Part shown: positions 45,860 through 57,479 of the stretch, one piece after another
How positions within the stretch are numbered: position 1 is the first letter of the stretch
Layout of the letters: each line of letters begins with the position of its first letter
Origin: Gigaspora rosea
Lineage: Eukaryota; Glomeromycota; Glomeromycetes; Diversisporales; Gigasporaceae
Direction of reading: 5' to 3'
Assembly (NCBI GenBank): GCA_003550325.1
Contig: QKWP01000266.1
Location: forward strand, 210,549-274,548
Length of the DNA stretch: 64,000 bases
Notes under the pieces: model-generated
The model's input: the letters and a program-made list of their open reading frames with translations, nothing else
Told to the model about the DNA's origin: nothing
Databases searched by the model: none
Translations under genes and position numbers: made by a program

Positions 45860-46720
45860 GCAATACCCAAAAATGAATTTTGGAACTATAACCTCAATAA
45901 AATTCGTCCTATAATGCTGTTAGAAACATTGCATAAAGCAACAGTAAGAATAATTAATGGAAAAATGAGCAGAACGATAAAAGAAAGAGGGGTATTAAGA
46001 GGAAACAATTTCGCAGGTTTACCTGGGGATTCCACAAGTACTCCAATCCAGATAATGAACAATATAATCGAGGAAGCATGAGAAAAAGGGAAGGAACTCT
46101 GGGTTTTATTGCAAGATATGAAAAAGGCATTTGACTCTGTAAGTCTTACAATGCTTAAACTTGCAATGGAAAGGATTAAACTACCGACAAAGGTTATAGA
46201 ATTTCTGTTGGACCTGTACGAGAATCAGAAAATCGAAGTCATCACAGCATTTGGTAATAGCCGAGAAGTAAATGCAAAAGATGGCATCGACCAAGGGGAA
46301 GTGGTGTCCCCACTCATGTGGAGGATATTCTACGATCCACTGCTAAAAATGATACAGGACCAAAAAAACCTGGGATACAAGGTATCGGTACAATGGCCTA
46401 CTGATATAGTGCTGGAGAAAACAGATGAAATATCATAGAAACAGGTGGCATTAGCTTATGCAGATGACACCACATGGATCGCAAAGTCAAAAGAAGATTT
46501 AACATCAATCATAAGCATAGCTAATGAATTCTACGAGATAAACGATATAAAAATAAATAGAAAAAAATCAGAGTTGCTAGTGATTAATAGCAGTGAGACA
46601 GAATTAAATGTTGAAGTAGGGGAAAATAAAAGCATAGTGCAGGCAAAAAATGCGGATCAAGCAGTAAGATTCTTAGGAGTTTGGTTAATAGAAAAAGAGG
46701 AAAAGGACATGTAAATAAAA
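45860..46720 (+). pseudogene. LINE reverse transcriptase domain relic
   Basis: Motifs in order: LNKIRPIMLLETLHK (fingers), LLQDMKKAFDSVSL (motif A, catalytic D), GIDQGEVVSPLMWRIFYDPL (motif B region) and ALAYADDTTWIAKS (motif C, YADD). The DNA copies the element's RNA at the nick. Frames are broken by stops near 46079 and 46438 and by a shift near 46680; the thumb region continues at 46681-47220. Confidence 0.85.
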
Positions 46721-47549
46721 TAATTCGTGGAGAAATAGAGGCACTAGTGCAGGTAGTCAAAAAAAAGAGGATTATGTTGAGTCAATTGATCTATATATAC
46801 AACAAGGTATTGCTGCCAAGGGCAGAATACAGATTACAAACAACATTCTTAAGTAGAAAAGAATGCGAAAAACTGCAACGGCCTTTTCTGAAAATTTTAA
46901 AACAAAAAAGCGGACTAGCTTTAAACACGCCGAATGGGGTTTTGAGTCACAAAAATATAGTAGAGGTGCAGTATTTATGGAACAGTCACGTGGCACATCA
47001 CATCACAGGGCTAACATTAAAACTCAATGACACCGAAGGGGCAGGTAACTCAACATGGATCCGCATTAGACAGGTGCAAGTCCACAATAAGTGCACAAAG
47101 TCGATACTAGAATTAGAAAAAGAACAGCTAGATGAAATAGAAATTACACATAATATGGCCCTTTGTGTAATACGAGAAGCACACGCACTAGGCTTCAGGT
47201 TTGAAGAAGATCATATGTGAAAGTGCTTAGAAATTGCAGAAAAAGGAAGGAAATACGCAAAGTACTGAGAAAGGATTTAGAGAAAGGATTTCGGAGCAGA
47301 CAGGACCTACAACTGTACCTGGCAGAACAGCTGATTAATAAAGACGGCGAAAGAATGCTGACATGGGAGCAAGTAAGAAATATAAGAAATAGAAAAGGTT
47401 CTGGGAAGAAGCCAGAATGGTACAAGTTTCTGGAAGAAAAGATAATTGAAGACAGGTGCACACGACAAGTCAAGAGTGAATTTAGACAAATGAATGGAAA
47501 TGTGTACGCAATAAAACCAGAACTAGTACAAATATCAAGAGATGCATGA

Positions 47550-49408
47550 AAGCATGAAATGATCGTCTTTGGTAATGGATCCAAAGGAGCCCAGATAGAA
47601 AAAGTGATAGGAAGAAAGGGCCCAAAGCAAACAATGATAATAGAACACTGGCAGAAGTGTGAAAGGAGTAGTGATACAAAACAAGAAATAGAACGCTGCA
47701 GGGGGTGCAAAGATAATCAAGAGAAGGATAAGAATTCGTGCATCATGTATAAAAAGTTTAAAAGTGAAAAGCGTGCCCTAAACAAGCGCTTAGTTAAGAA
47801 ACTAGAGCGTAAGGTCCTGTATGAAATAGATTTAACAAACATAGAGACAGTAGAAGCAGAAGACCCAAGAGAAATAAATATAGAAAACCAGCAAGTAGAG
47901 AGGGTAGTAATTAGCTGTAATCAACCAAAATGTGAAGCTCAGTTCGGTCCGAAAGGAGTTAAAACTAAGTAACGGAAACTGGTTAAGGGCGATCAGAGAT
48001 TGTGTGCATAAAAAGAGATAAATTTAGAGCTAGTTAAGATAAAGGCGCATGTGGGAATAAGAGGTAATGAGGAGGCGGATAAACTCGCAAAAGAAGGTGC
48101 TATTAGAGGCAAAGGATTTAGTATAAGTAGTGGTTGGACAAAAGGTTTAAAAATTATACCAAGATGGAATAATCATATCGTAGACAGGCCATTAAGGAAG
48201 TTTGTGCAAGATGTGATTATATCAATCTATGACGTAGGGTGGGTAAGCTCAGTAGCACTAGGTNCGAATCTCAGTTCAGCCCAAAAGGAGCTTAAGCTAA
48301 GTAACGGAAACTGGTTAAGGGCGATTAGAGATTGCATGCATAAAAAGAAGATAAATTTAAGCTAGTTAAGATAAAGGCGCATGTAGGAATAAGAGGTAAT
48401 GAGGAGGCCGATAAACTCGCAAAAGAAGGTGCTGTTAGAGGCAAAGGATTTAGTATAAGTAGTGGTTGGACAAAAGGTTTAAAAATTATACCAAGATGGA
48501 ATAATCATATCGTAGACAGGCCATTAAGGAAGTTTGTGCAAGATGTGATTATATCAATCTATGACGTAGGGTTGGTAAGCTCAGTAGCATTAGGTTTGGA
48601 TTTAAAAGAAGGGAAAGATATGGTAGAAATAGACTGGAAGAGCACATGGTTGCATCTGAATAAAATAAAAGGTAGAAACTGTTGTGATGAAAAGGGTAGT
48701 AGAAGGTGGGTACATAGAATTAAAAGAATAAATAAGCAGTTGCCTACGATGTCAGTCCTATACCAAAGATATCCGAAGATTTACACAGAAGACCAATGCA
48801 TCACATGCCACAGCAAGACAGAGACACAAGATCACCTAGCAGAATGTATCCCGCTACAGAAAGCATGGAAAGACAACGAGGCCGAGGTATTTAAAGATGC
48901 CTTTGAAGATAGGAAGTTAGATTGGGGCCCTGAACCAAAACGAAAATGGGAAACCATCTGGCCCGGAAATAGTGACTAAGACAGGAAAAAGAGAAGAAGG
49001 CTTTTAATGCAAGGTCTGGTTCCTGTAATGAAGCAAGAAGAGTCACCCACAGAAATAAAGGAGAAAACCAAAATTTTTGAAAGAATGAACAATAAATTTA
49101 CGGAAAAAATTTGGAAACCCAAATGTGAAGCTGTAACCGAATGGGAAAAAGAAAGAAACATAAAGAAAGTAAGGAAGCGTAAAGTTGATGCAAGGGACGA
49201 GGACACTAAAGAAGTAGAAAGTCAGCATAAAAGGAAGAAATCAAGTAATGAGAAGGTTACCCAGGGTGGGCCTGAAGTTGAGGACAAGCCTATGGGCAAA
49301 TTTGAGAAGCTGGTGAAAGAAGCAAAGCGCATCTTGGAAAATTGGATAGAGGGTGCGATGAGACCATTTTGGATGTCATCGGCCAAACCACGAAAAAATA
49401 AAGAATAA
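47550..49408 (+). pseudogene. LINE RNase H, zinc knuckle and C-terminal tail relic
   Basis: MIVFGNGSKGAQIE may be the first RNase H strand (DGS replaced by NGS). VKIKAHVGIRGNEEADKLAK is the last RNase H motif with its catalytic D. DQCITCHSKTETQDHLAEC (48786-48842) is a C-x2-C-H-C knuckle. The remaining part to 49408 is a Lys/Glu-rich tail (EKVTQGGPEVEDKPMGKFEK). The region contains the tandem duplication described separately. Confidence 0.7.
47936..48595 (+). repeat. Tandem duplication of about 330 bp within the LINE
   Basis: Unit 1 (about 47936-48263) and unit 2 (about 48265-48595) are almost identical: both contain AACGGAAACTGGTTAAGGGC, GAGGTAATGAGGAGGC and GTTTGTGCAAGATGTGATTA. A single N sits exactly at the junction (48264), so an assembly artefact is possible. 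Confidence 0.8.
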
Positions 49409-50289
49409 GGGTTGTCCTGACAAAGCCAGCAAGAGCTTATCAATAATAATTTGAAAGTTATCTATGCGTTAGAAAACAGAAAATTGGAGACAAATCTTGA
49501 CTGCGGCAGATCGCATTTAGGTACTTCAGTAACTGGATGAGTCTTTATTGTGATAGGGAGAGAATCGTAGACATTAGTCTATAAAATCCTAGAGTAGTAT
49601 ACTCGTATCTCAAATAATAAAAGCAGGATTGCCCAAAAAAAAATAATAATTAAGTTTATAAATATTTGATATATATATAATACTATTATGTAAATACTAA
49701 TGAGTAAATTTATTTATCGCCTCAAGCAATGCACCTTATATGTTACTCTTCCAATCAAATTTTAAGATCAGGTGTAATATTATACGATCAAAAATTCAAA
49801 ACAAATATTTGGTTTGTTAGAATTATCTATAACTTAAAATTGAGTATATGAAACTACTTTTAGAATTCTAACAAAAAAAATTCATTGCAAAATTTTATTA
49901 TAAAGCCTCCCTCTCACTTATCACACAATCTATACCTTACCCTAATCCTAACCAATAAAAAGATAGGTTATTTTAATTGTTTTGATTTTACAATACATCT
50001 GATTTTATAATCTGCAGCAAATGTGACAATATCACACATGTGATGTATAAATTATTTCAACACTAATATTAATATTTAATATAAATTTTCAAAAAGTTAA
50101 ATTTACTATAATGATAATATAAATTATTACAAAAAATTACATAATAAATCTTGAGTTATTATGATTTTAAATTTTAGTTTTATGTTTTAAAATTTTATAT
50201 TAAAAAATTTTTTAAATTTATAAATTCACTAAATTTACTATAGTAAAAAAGAATAATATTTATTTATTTAAATATTTAAAAAGTGTTAA

Positions 50290-50622
50290 TTGATGATCCA
50301 CGAATAAATTAGAATTTATATTAATAAAATCAAGAGTGACACATATAAAATATCAAAAACAGCATTCCTGACTAAGTAAAGTTAATTTTTTATTAAGTTA
50401 ATATTCTATAAGCTTCTAATAAAAGTTGTAAAGCTAGTTTCTTTGATTCAATAATAGTAAAATTAGTAAAATTAGTTAAATAGATAAAAAGTTATAAGCA
50501 ATTTAAGCCTAAAAATTTTTATAATACTATAGGAATCATGATTCTGACTTAACATTTTTTTACTATGTTTTACTATAAAAATTCTCCCAGTATTAAGTTC
50601 TCATTTACTCGCAAATCATCAA
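50290..50622. mobile_element. Decayed copy of the TTAA palindrome family (333 bp)
   Basis: The ends TTGATGATCCACGA and (complement) TTGATGATTTGCGA correspond to TTGGTGATCCGCGA of the young copies; TTAA flanks both sides (50286-50289 and 50623-50626). The arms are now poorly paired, indicating an older insertion. Confidence 0.7.
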
Positions 50623-50859
50623 TTAATACTTAATTAAAAACTAAATACAACTATATCAAACGAATAGTATCTCCAATATTATATAAAAGCCTTAAATAGT
50701 AAATTGTTTCTAAAAATATATATAAATTCTAAGTCTTATTTTTATAACTAACTTAGCTTTTTTTATATATTTTAGTTAAATAAATTATATTTTTTATTAT
50801 TTATTTTTAATAATTTTTTTAAATATATTAATAAAAATAAAAATTAAAATAACTAAAAG

Positions 50860-51025
50860 AAGTATAAAAGTATAAATGTGAAAGAGAAAATATGAGTGAA
50901 AAAATGAATATAAGAAAAAGAAAATAAGAATAAAAAAAAAAGAAAAAGAAAAAAAAGAGTAAAAAAGAAAAAGAAAAAATGAGTAAAAAAAAGAAAAAAA
51001 GAGAAAGAAAGAGAGAGAAATAAAA
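50860..51025 (+). repeat. Polypurine tract
   Basis: About 165 bases made almost wholly of A and G (AAAGAAAAAG, GAGAAAGAAAGAGAGAG) with few pyrimidines. Low complexity; could adopt unusual DNA structure. Confidence 0.7.
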
Positions 51026-53324
51026 GAAAATTTTTTCCTATTTGAAAATTTTTAAGAACATTAAATTAAATAAATATGTTCTTATAAAAACATAAACTTC
51101 AAAACAGATTTTTAACACTAGTGCTAACTTCTATAAATAATAGAAACTAGGTTTTTATAATTGATAAATTTTTAATTAATAAATTATAGCTAGATTCAAC
51201 TGATTTTTCTTGATTAATTTTGCTTTTATTTTAGTTGTAAAGACTTTATTAAAAATTTTTAAAATGAATAAATTTGTATTATACTATTATAATATTTATT
51301 ATAAAATGCATTTATAGTAGTTTTGTATCTATTATATTTTAATTATATTTTTTAGATATTTTTAAAGTTTAAATATAAAAATTTTTAATACAATATTTAT
51401 ATATTAACATTAGTACTATAAGCACATCCAAATACAACAACAACATCTATCTCACAAAAAGTCTTACCAGCACAAAATCTATATATTTGGATGTCTCTGC
51501 GGCCTTATCAATTATACTCTGACTCTAACAGTTGCTTACCAATAGGCCAAGCCCTTTGCAAAATTAGCATTTGGTCCACAATATGGATCAAATACAGTAT
51601 ACCAACAAACAACATTTTGACTATTCAAATCTAAGTGAGTCTTGACACTCTAGTAGGTTTAGATTACAGATAAACTAGTCTAAGCTTTTATTCTTACATG
51701 TAATTTATATGTATTTGTTCTTGTACAATTTAAGTTGTTTATATACTATATATAACTACTTATATAAATTACCCAATAAAGATATAAGCAAGGCCTCACT
51801 TTAAAAAAAAAAAAATTAACATTAGTACTTAGAATTAGAGTTAGGTTTGTAAAGAATTTTTAAAAACATAGAGCTTTTTATTTAAAACATCTTGCACAAA
51901 TTAATTAGCCAGTTTTTAGGATAATATATACTTAGGTATAAAATACTATAGATGTATTTTAATAAAAGTTTTTATAATAAATTATAACAATATAATTTGG
52001 GTTTACTATATTAAAAGTTTATAGTATTAATTAAAGTTACTAATTAAAGTTGTATGACTTATTATTAATATAGCAAATAGAATCTATACAGATTTTTTAA
52101 AATAAAACAATAGGATCTATACAAATTTGGTTAATATAGCACAATCTATATAGATAACTATAACTAGTTGTAGTTTAAACAATTAATTAGAACAATTTTA
52201 CTTATTACAAATATTAAATAATATTAAAATTATATTATTAGATTCAACTCTTTTTGCTAATCTTCTATTCTATAACCAAACAAAAAAAAATTTGCACACA
52301 GTCACATCTGAGTATAGTAATGATAACTTAGTATTATAATAAAAACAATAGAAGAGAAATCAATTTTAGTTAGTAGAAAAATAACCAAAGTTTGATTTAG
52401 CTAGAGAAAAATAAGGTTTACCAAATTTCTTTTTTTTCAAAAAGTGATGATTTTTGGTTATATTTTTTTGGTTATACTGTATTTGTTGAATACATAATCA
52501 AGTAAATAAATAAACAAACAAGTACGCGTTAAACAAATAAACAAATATACAAATAAACAAACATTACAAGCACAAACGAATGTGTGCAAGTAGACAGAAA
52601 ACAAGCCACATAAACAAACAATTTTAGTATTTGTAGAAACTCATTCAATGTTAGATATAGAAAATTCTGGACTGTGTAACAAATATTTATTTCAATGAAA
52701 AGATTAAATACTTATAGAAACTACTTCAAGAAGAATAGTTTAGAGACTCAATCAGTGAGACAAGACTTAAAAAAAGAAGTCCTAGAAAGAGATTACAATG
52801 GCTTGGCATAAATGAGGAGGAGCACATATATCTAGGTGTTATCCAACACGTTTAACGTTCTATGAATTCATTTAATTTTAAGCTCAACACGTTGATGTGT
52901 TATCCCGAACATTCGATTCCATTGAAATTTTACCACTCTATAACACGTATATGTGCTAACACGCCGAACGTGCTAGTAATAGGGACGATCATATGTTAAC
53001 CAACAAGTATATACAAGTTCTCAACTCGGATTTTTACTAACAAAAATGGCACTAAATGGGGAAAAGAAACAATCTAATTAAAGAAAGAAAATTAGAATAT
53101 TCTAATGTCACAAATCACGATTTGTGACGAATTAAAGATAGAATTAAGTAAGAGATTTTAAAGTTAAATTAGATCACCAAATCTTATAATCTATCGAACA
53201 GAATCGCACGCTAGTGAACCATACTTATTTGGAAGCACACCAGCATAAAATGCTGGATACTGAACTTTATTATGTGTGATATACAGCATACATCAGTGCA
53301 TTTGATGTATAATTTTGTAGGGTC

Positions 53325-53360
53325 AGCCGGTGGTTTCCCACCCGCATACGCGGGCCGGCT
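53325..53360. repeat. Double-hairpin element, copy 1
   Basis: AGCC/GGCT form the outer stem, GGTGG-TTTC-CCACC the first hairpin and CCCGC-ATAC-GCGGG the second. The 36-bp unit is strongly GC-rich in an AT-rich region. Its form is like the double-hairpin elements known from fungal mitochondrial DNA. Confidence 0.75.
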
Positions 53361-53415
53361 GTCGACCCTGAGTTTGCAGTCAAGCTGTTGCTGCTTGAGA
53401 TTGATGCTTTAGATT

Positions 53416-53452
53416 AGCCGGTGGTTTCCCACCTGCGTAACGCAGGCCGGCT
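53416..53452. repeat. Double-hairpin element, copy 2
   Basis: The same layout as copy 1, 91 bp away in the same orientation. The second hairpin reads CCTGCG-TAA-CGCAGG: a C-G pair of copy 1 is replaced by T-A, so both strands of the stem changed together. Confidence 0.75.
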
Positions 53453-53876
53453 GTAGACATGGATGGTTGCAAAATGGCAGGATTCAGTGGGGATAGGGAG
53501 GGCCGGGTGCGAATTTGCTTTCTTTCTGGGCCGCCATAGTCTGTCCTGATGTCTGCGCGTTTATACCTACAATAAATCTTTGTTATATCAATTTTCATGT
53601 GAAACGTCCAAATTAGGTAAATTGATTAATCACTTATCTTCCCCCTGCGCCTTCCTCAAATTGGATAGTGATTGAACCGGTTTTTTCCCGCTGGCATCTT
53701 GGTTTACCTGTGATTGTCGCCACGCCGGGCCTCCCTGCTTAGCTCCCAGTTCGATCTGTTGACTTGCAGTCAACTTGAATGAACACTCATTCTTTGAGGT
53801 TCCCTTTGCATTTCGTGCGAAGTAATATGATATTCTATGTAGTAAAACAAAAAAACTTTTTTGAATAATAGAGCTG
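53453..53876. other. Short noncoding stretch, less AT-rich
   Basis: Noncoding as far as can be seen; the minus-strand open frame here (53630-53929) runs into the MITE and has no domain. TTGACTTGCAGTCAA near 53758 is a small palindrome. Confidence 0.4.
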
Positions 53877-54047
53877 CAGTCTGACCTTTCTAAATGCACA
53901 CTCTTGGGATTACATTTAACAGCGTGCATTTAGAGAATAATAAGAAAAAGTGCATTTATAGAGTTAAATATATATTTGGGCCAGAATTTGAGTGTGCATT
54001 TGGAAAGAGCGTGCACTTGTAAAGGGTGCACTTAGAGAGGACTGACT
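53877..54047. mobile_element. Tc1/pogo-like MITE (about 170 bp)
   Basis: The left end CAGTCTGACCTTTCTAAATG and (complement) right end AGTCAGTCCTCTCTAAGTG continue into GCAC words; TA follows at the right. The CAGTCAGTCC start is typical of pogo/Tc1-like ends. The word GTGCAYTTR recurs six times. No coding capacity. Confidence 0.65.
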
Positions 54048-54279
54048 ATATTGATCCTATCAAACCAACTAGGCGTAAGCAGGTTCCAGGGTTCACAACA
54101 TAATAAACCTAGGGCCAAGTTTTTTACACAGATATAATTTAACAGCAAATACAGTATACAAAATTAAAAAGCGGTAAAAACATTTATAATTTATAATCAT
54201 GCATAATCTGAATATTTTTTTCTTTTGTTTAAAATTCAGTACTATTATATCGTACTATACTATTTTAATATATATCTTT

Positions 54280-56517
54280 TTACCATAAATTATTAGTAAT
54301 TTCATGTGGTTTTGGTAATCTGACTGATATTTCTTGTTTATAGACAGGTTTACTGGTAGTATACATGATACGCGTATACATACTAGGTTTAATTTTATCA
54401 TCTTCTAAAAATTGTTTTTTTATTTTATTCTCATCATCAGAGCTTTCTATTTCTTCAATCCAATAGGTGACCAAAGCATTAACAGATCGTATAGTTGGTC
54501 GTTTTTTCGGGTTTGATTCCATGCATCGTTTGGCTAGTTTAATATATCGATCAGGAGTACCAGATGAAAATTCTGGTCGTAATCCATTGCAAATTTTTAC
54601 TGCAAGACGGGTATTAAAATTATAACCATCGAAAGCCATTCTTCCAGTTGAGATTTCTGTCATTATAATGCCTAAAGCATAAATATCAACTGCTTGAGTG
54701 TATGGTCTTCCTTGTAAAATCTCTGGTGCCGTATAAGACAAAACTCCGCTCACTTCATGATTTGTATCGGCACTAGAAAGTCCCAAATCTGTAATATACG
54801 CGTTATCCAAATCGTCTTGTAAAATGTTTCCACTATGAAGATCTCGGTGCTCTAATCCTTGCGAATGAATTGCTTCAAGATCAGATGTTATGCAACTTAA
54901 TAAATTTAATTTTTCTCTCCATTTCATTTGCGATACTTTGTGAAGATTATTACGTAAAGATCCCATTTCAGCATATTTAAAAATAAGGGAGTAATTTCCT
55001 GAATCATCTCTTGATAGTCCATAGCATTTTAAAAATGATGGATTTTTATATCCAATCTCACAAAACGCCTTCAACTTTAAAAATAAGAAATTAGTTATAA
55101 GTTCAAATATTAAACAGATTAAATAAATATTTACCTCATAAAAAAAATTTTGATCGTGAATCTTTTTAATTGCAAACGAACATTTATCATAAGAATCCTT
55201 ATATTCGATTGGACACTTAGCATAATAAACTGTTGCAAATCCTCCCTTCCCAATCTCTCTTATATTTTCAAATAAATAATCAGGAATCCATAATAATTGA
55301 TATCTCTCATCATCCAATATTTTTTTCACATTATCATCAATATCAGAATATGAAAATTTCTTTATTTCTATTTATCATTAAATAAATAAATATAAAGATT
55401 TGACAAAATAAAATAAAGTTAAAATATATATACCTTGAAATTTATTTTTCTCTCTATAATTATTATAATTATTATTTAGTATTCTATATAAATTTGATTT
55501 TTTTTTTAAAAAAAAAAAAACTTACATTCGAAACCAATACTCGGCCTCTCTTAAGTCCTTTTTTGTTCCAATACCATTTCGATAACAATATCCAACATTT
55601 TTTATTCCATCAGCGTCATCCAGTTTAGCAGATTTCAAATACAATTCAAAGGCTTTTTTTAAATCCTTTTTAACTCCAATTCCTCTCTGATAACATTCTG
55701 CGAGATTACAAATCGCCAAACTACACCCCATTTCGACAGCTTTTTGGCTATAAATGAACGCTTTATCTTCATCTTTTTCAACTCCAATTCCTCTAAGATA
55801 ACAAAATCCAACATTACATGTTCCATCATCATGGCCCATCTCTGCAGATTTTTGATAATAAATGAATGCTTTATGTTCATCCTTTTCTGCTCCGATTCCA
55901 TGTTGATAACAATATCCAACCATATATGTTCCACTGGCGTCTCCCATATCTGCAGATTTTTGGCAATAAACGAATGCCTTATTTTCGTCTTTTTCAACTC
56001 CAATTCCCATAAGATAACTAAATCCAACTTTATATGCTCCAAAGGCGTCACCCATCTCTGCAGATTTCTGATAATAAATGAATGCCTTATGTTCATCACT
56101 CTCAACTCCGATTCCATGCTGATAACAATATCCAACATGATATATTCCATTAACGTTCCCCATATCTGCAGATTTTTGGCAATAAACGAATGCCTTATGT
56201 TCGTCTTTTTCGACCCCAATTCCCATAAGATAACTAAATCCAACCATATATGTTCCATTGGCGTCCCCCATCTCGGCGGATTTTTGGTAATAAGTAAATG
56301 CTTTGTGTTCATCCTTTTCAACTCCGATTCCTTTAGAATAACAATTACCAACATGAAATGTACCACTGGCATTTCCCATATCTGCAGATTTTTGATAATA
56401 ATTAAATGCCTTATGTTCATCTTTTTCAACCCCGAGTCCATATTGATAATTATGTCCAAGGTCATAGGGGTCTGAATTAGTTGATATTTGATGATTGTCT
56501 GAATTATTATAATTCAT
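54280..56517 (-). CDS. Sel1-repeat/TKL protein kinase fusion, four exons
   Basis: Exons 56517-55526, 55483-55434, 55367-55135 and 55074-54280 join in phase to 689 residues. Introns of 42, 66 and 60 bp start GTAAG, GTATA and GTAAA and end TATAG, AATAG and AAAG. Residues about 18-330 are nine Sel1 units (YQxGIGVEKDEHKAFxYYQK), forming an alpha-solenoid for protein binding. A linker (residues 331-380) leads to the kinase: GKGGFATVYYAK near 387, lysine of FAIKKI near 415, HRDLHSGN with the catalytic Asp near 503, DLG instead of DFG near 521, APEILQG, and a C-lobe ending CMESNPKKRPT. The Sel1 frame meets TAA right at the first donor (55522-55524), so the two halves look like two genes unless the introns are removed; the fusion is my reading. 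Likely a cytoplasmic signalling kinase of the expanded Glomeromycotina TKL set; it looks intact. Confidence 0.8.
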
Positions 56518-57186
56518 TTTTTTTAAAATGAGAAAACGAAAATTTAAATTTATTACTATTTATAAGGTTTGTATCAATAAAGCTGCACGATAATTAAGGA
56601 TGTCACGGCTCGGCAAAGAATCATGAACTACGTTGCCAGATTTAGCTTAAGCCGTAAGTATTAGGGTATTGAAAGAATGTATTCTTTATAATAGGAGAGC
56701 AATGTATTGTATTCATTTTATTATATTATAGAAGTTACAGGTTGTTGCACAAGTTATTTATTTGTAAGAGTTGATCATCCATCATCTTTCTGGCTAAAGC
56801 CATTCCTTAATACATTCTTGTTCACTAATTTCCACGATAAAAATTGAAACGAAATTACGAGCAATAATCAACAGGTGATTGTGAAAATGAAGTAATGGGA
56901 AGAAAATGAGAGATAATACGTAATAGTGATAAGCTCGTCAACGAAGTGACGGAGCGTTCATTATTGCGAGATCAGATGATTTTATTGTAGATCCGCAGCA
57001 ATTTCATTGTTTTCCTATTTTGGGTTAATCTGTTGTTTTGCACGGGTTAGAAGCAGGGTTTTCGGGCGTTAGCATTAGGATTGCATATGATAATTGATGT
57101 AAGTTTTGTGAATGTGATTTTCAGGCCTAGTGGTATGAAAAAAGTTCTAGCATGTGAATGGTTAAAGGGTGGGTAGGAAAATATAA
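56518..57186. other. Upstream region of the Sel1-kinase gene
   Basis: AT-rich, no second gene. It should contain the minus-strand promoter; no named element can be supported. Confidence 0.45.
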
Positions 57187-57194
57187 GGGACGGC

Positions 57195-57379
57195 TAGTGA
57201 TGTGCCATTTATATGATACCTGAAAAATTTTAGCGTACAGTACGTACAGTACGTATTGTACGTATAGTTCTTTTCTGGCATCTGATTGGCTGGAACAAGT
57301 GATCGGCAAAAATTTTAGCGTACAGTACGTACAGTACGTATAGTACTGTACGTATAGTACTGTACGCGGCACATCACTA
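57195..57379. mobile_element. TAGTGATGTGCC-family hAT-like MITE (185 bp)
   Basis: Both ends are present, with a perfect 8-bp duplication GGGACGGC (57187-57194 and 57380-57387). The interior is GTACAGTAC words on both sides of CTGATTGGCTGGAAC. Confidence 0.93.
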
Positions 57380-57479
57380 GGGACGGCTGTCCAGTAAGAA
57401 GAAAGTTATCTTTCGTTTCGCTATCGCTCGCCTTGAAGAGGCTGGCTCTATCGTCCCACCCATTCCCCCCAGCAGAAAT

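Larger units (their letters stand above)
41689..49644 (+). mobile_element. Full-length but dead LINE (7,956 bp)
   Basis: The perfect 16-bp duplication AATAATTAAGTTTATA lies at 41673-41688 and 49645-49660, so both ends of the insertion are present; the 3' end is A-rich after GCAGGATTGCCC. Order: 5' leader, RRM-like ORF1 (about 42860-43434), AP endonuclease (about 44095-44835), reverse transcriptase (about 45860-46720), RNase H (about 47550-48110) and a CCHC-type knuckle (48788-48840). Reading frames are interrupted by at least eight or so stops and shifts, so this copy cannot act. The endonuclease, RT, RNase H and knuckle order fits the LINE type I associate with Glomeromycotina; the clade (I/Tad-like) is inference. 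A 79-bp MITE and a 330-bp internal tandem duplication lie inside. Confidence 0.93.
49661..53324. other. AT-rich gene desert
   Basis: No gene recognised. Contents: the decayed TTAA palindrome (50290-50622), a polypurine tract (50860-51025), a GAGAACAT-repeat fragment (about 51045-51110), an ACAAATAAACAAA-rich simple sequence (52500-52620), and a region around 52833-52973 with ACACG words near both ends that may be a decayed MITE. Confidence 0.45.

Noticed and set aside
41565-49443. Many minus-strand frames with membrane-like segments
   Set aside because: Antisense of the purine-rich LINE, which gives Phe/Leu/Ser-rich translations; no domain.
53380-53929. Minus-strand frames of 72 and 99 codons
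   Set aside because: They read through the double-hairpin repeats and a MITE end; no recognisable domain.
55522-55524. Stop codon ending a separate Sel1-only gene
   Set aside because: The TAA lies in a GTAAG donor and the joined exons stay in phase through to the kinase stop.
55659-56465. Second minus-strand frame of 268 codons within the Sel1 region
   Set aside because: A shifted reading of the same 108-bp repeats; no Sel1 or other domain in that frame.
55744-56475. Long plus-strand open frame of 243 codons
   Set aside because: It mirrors the Sel1 array on the opposite strand; its periodic Cys/Ile/Phe composition comes from the repeat.
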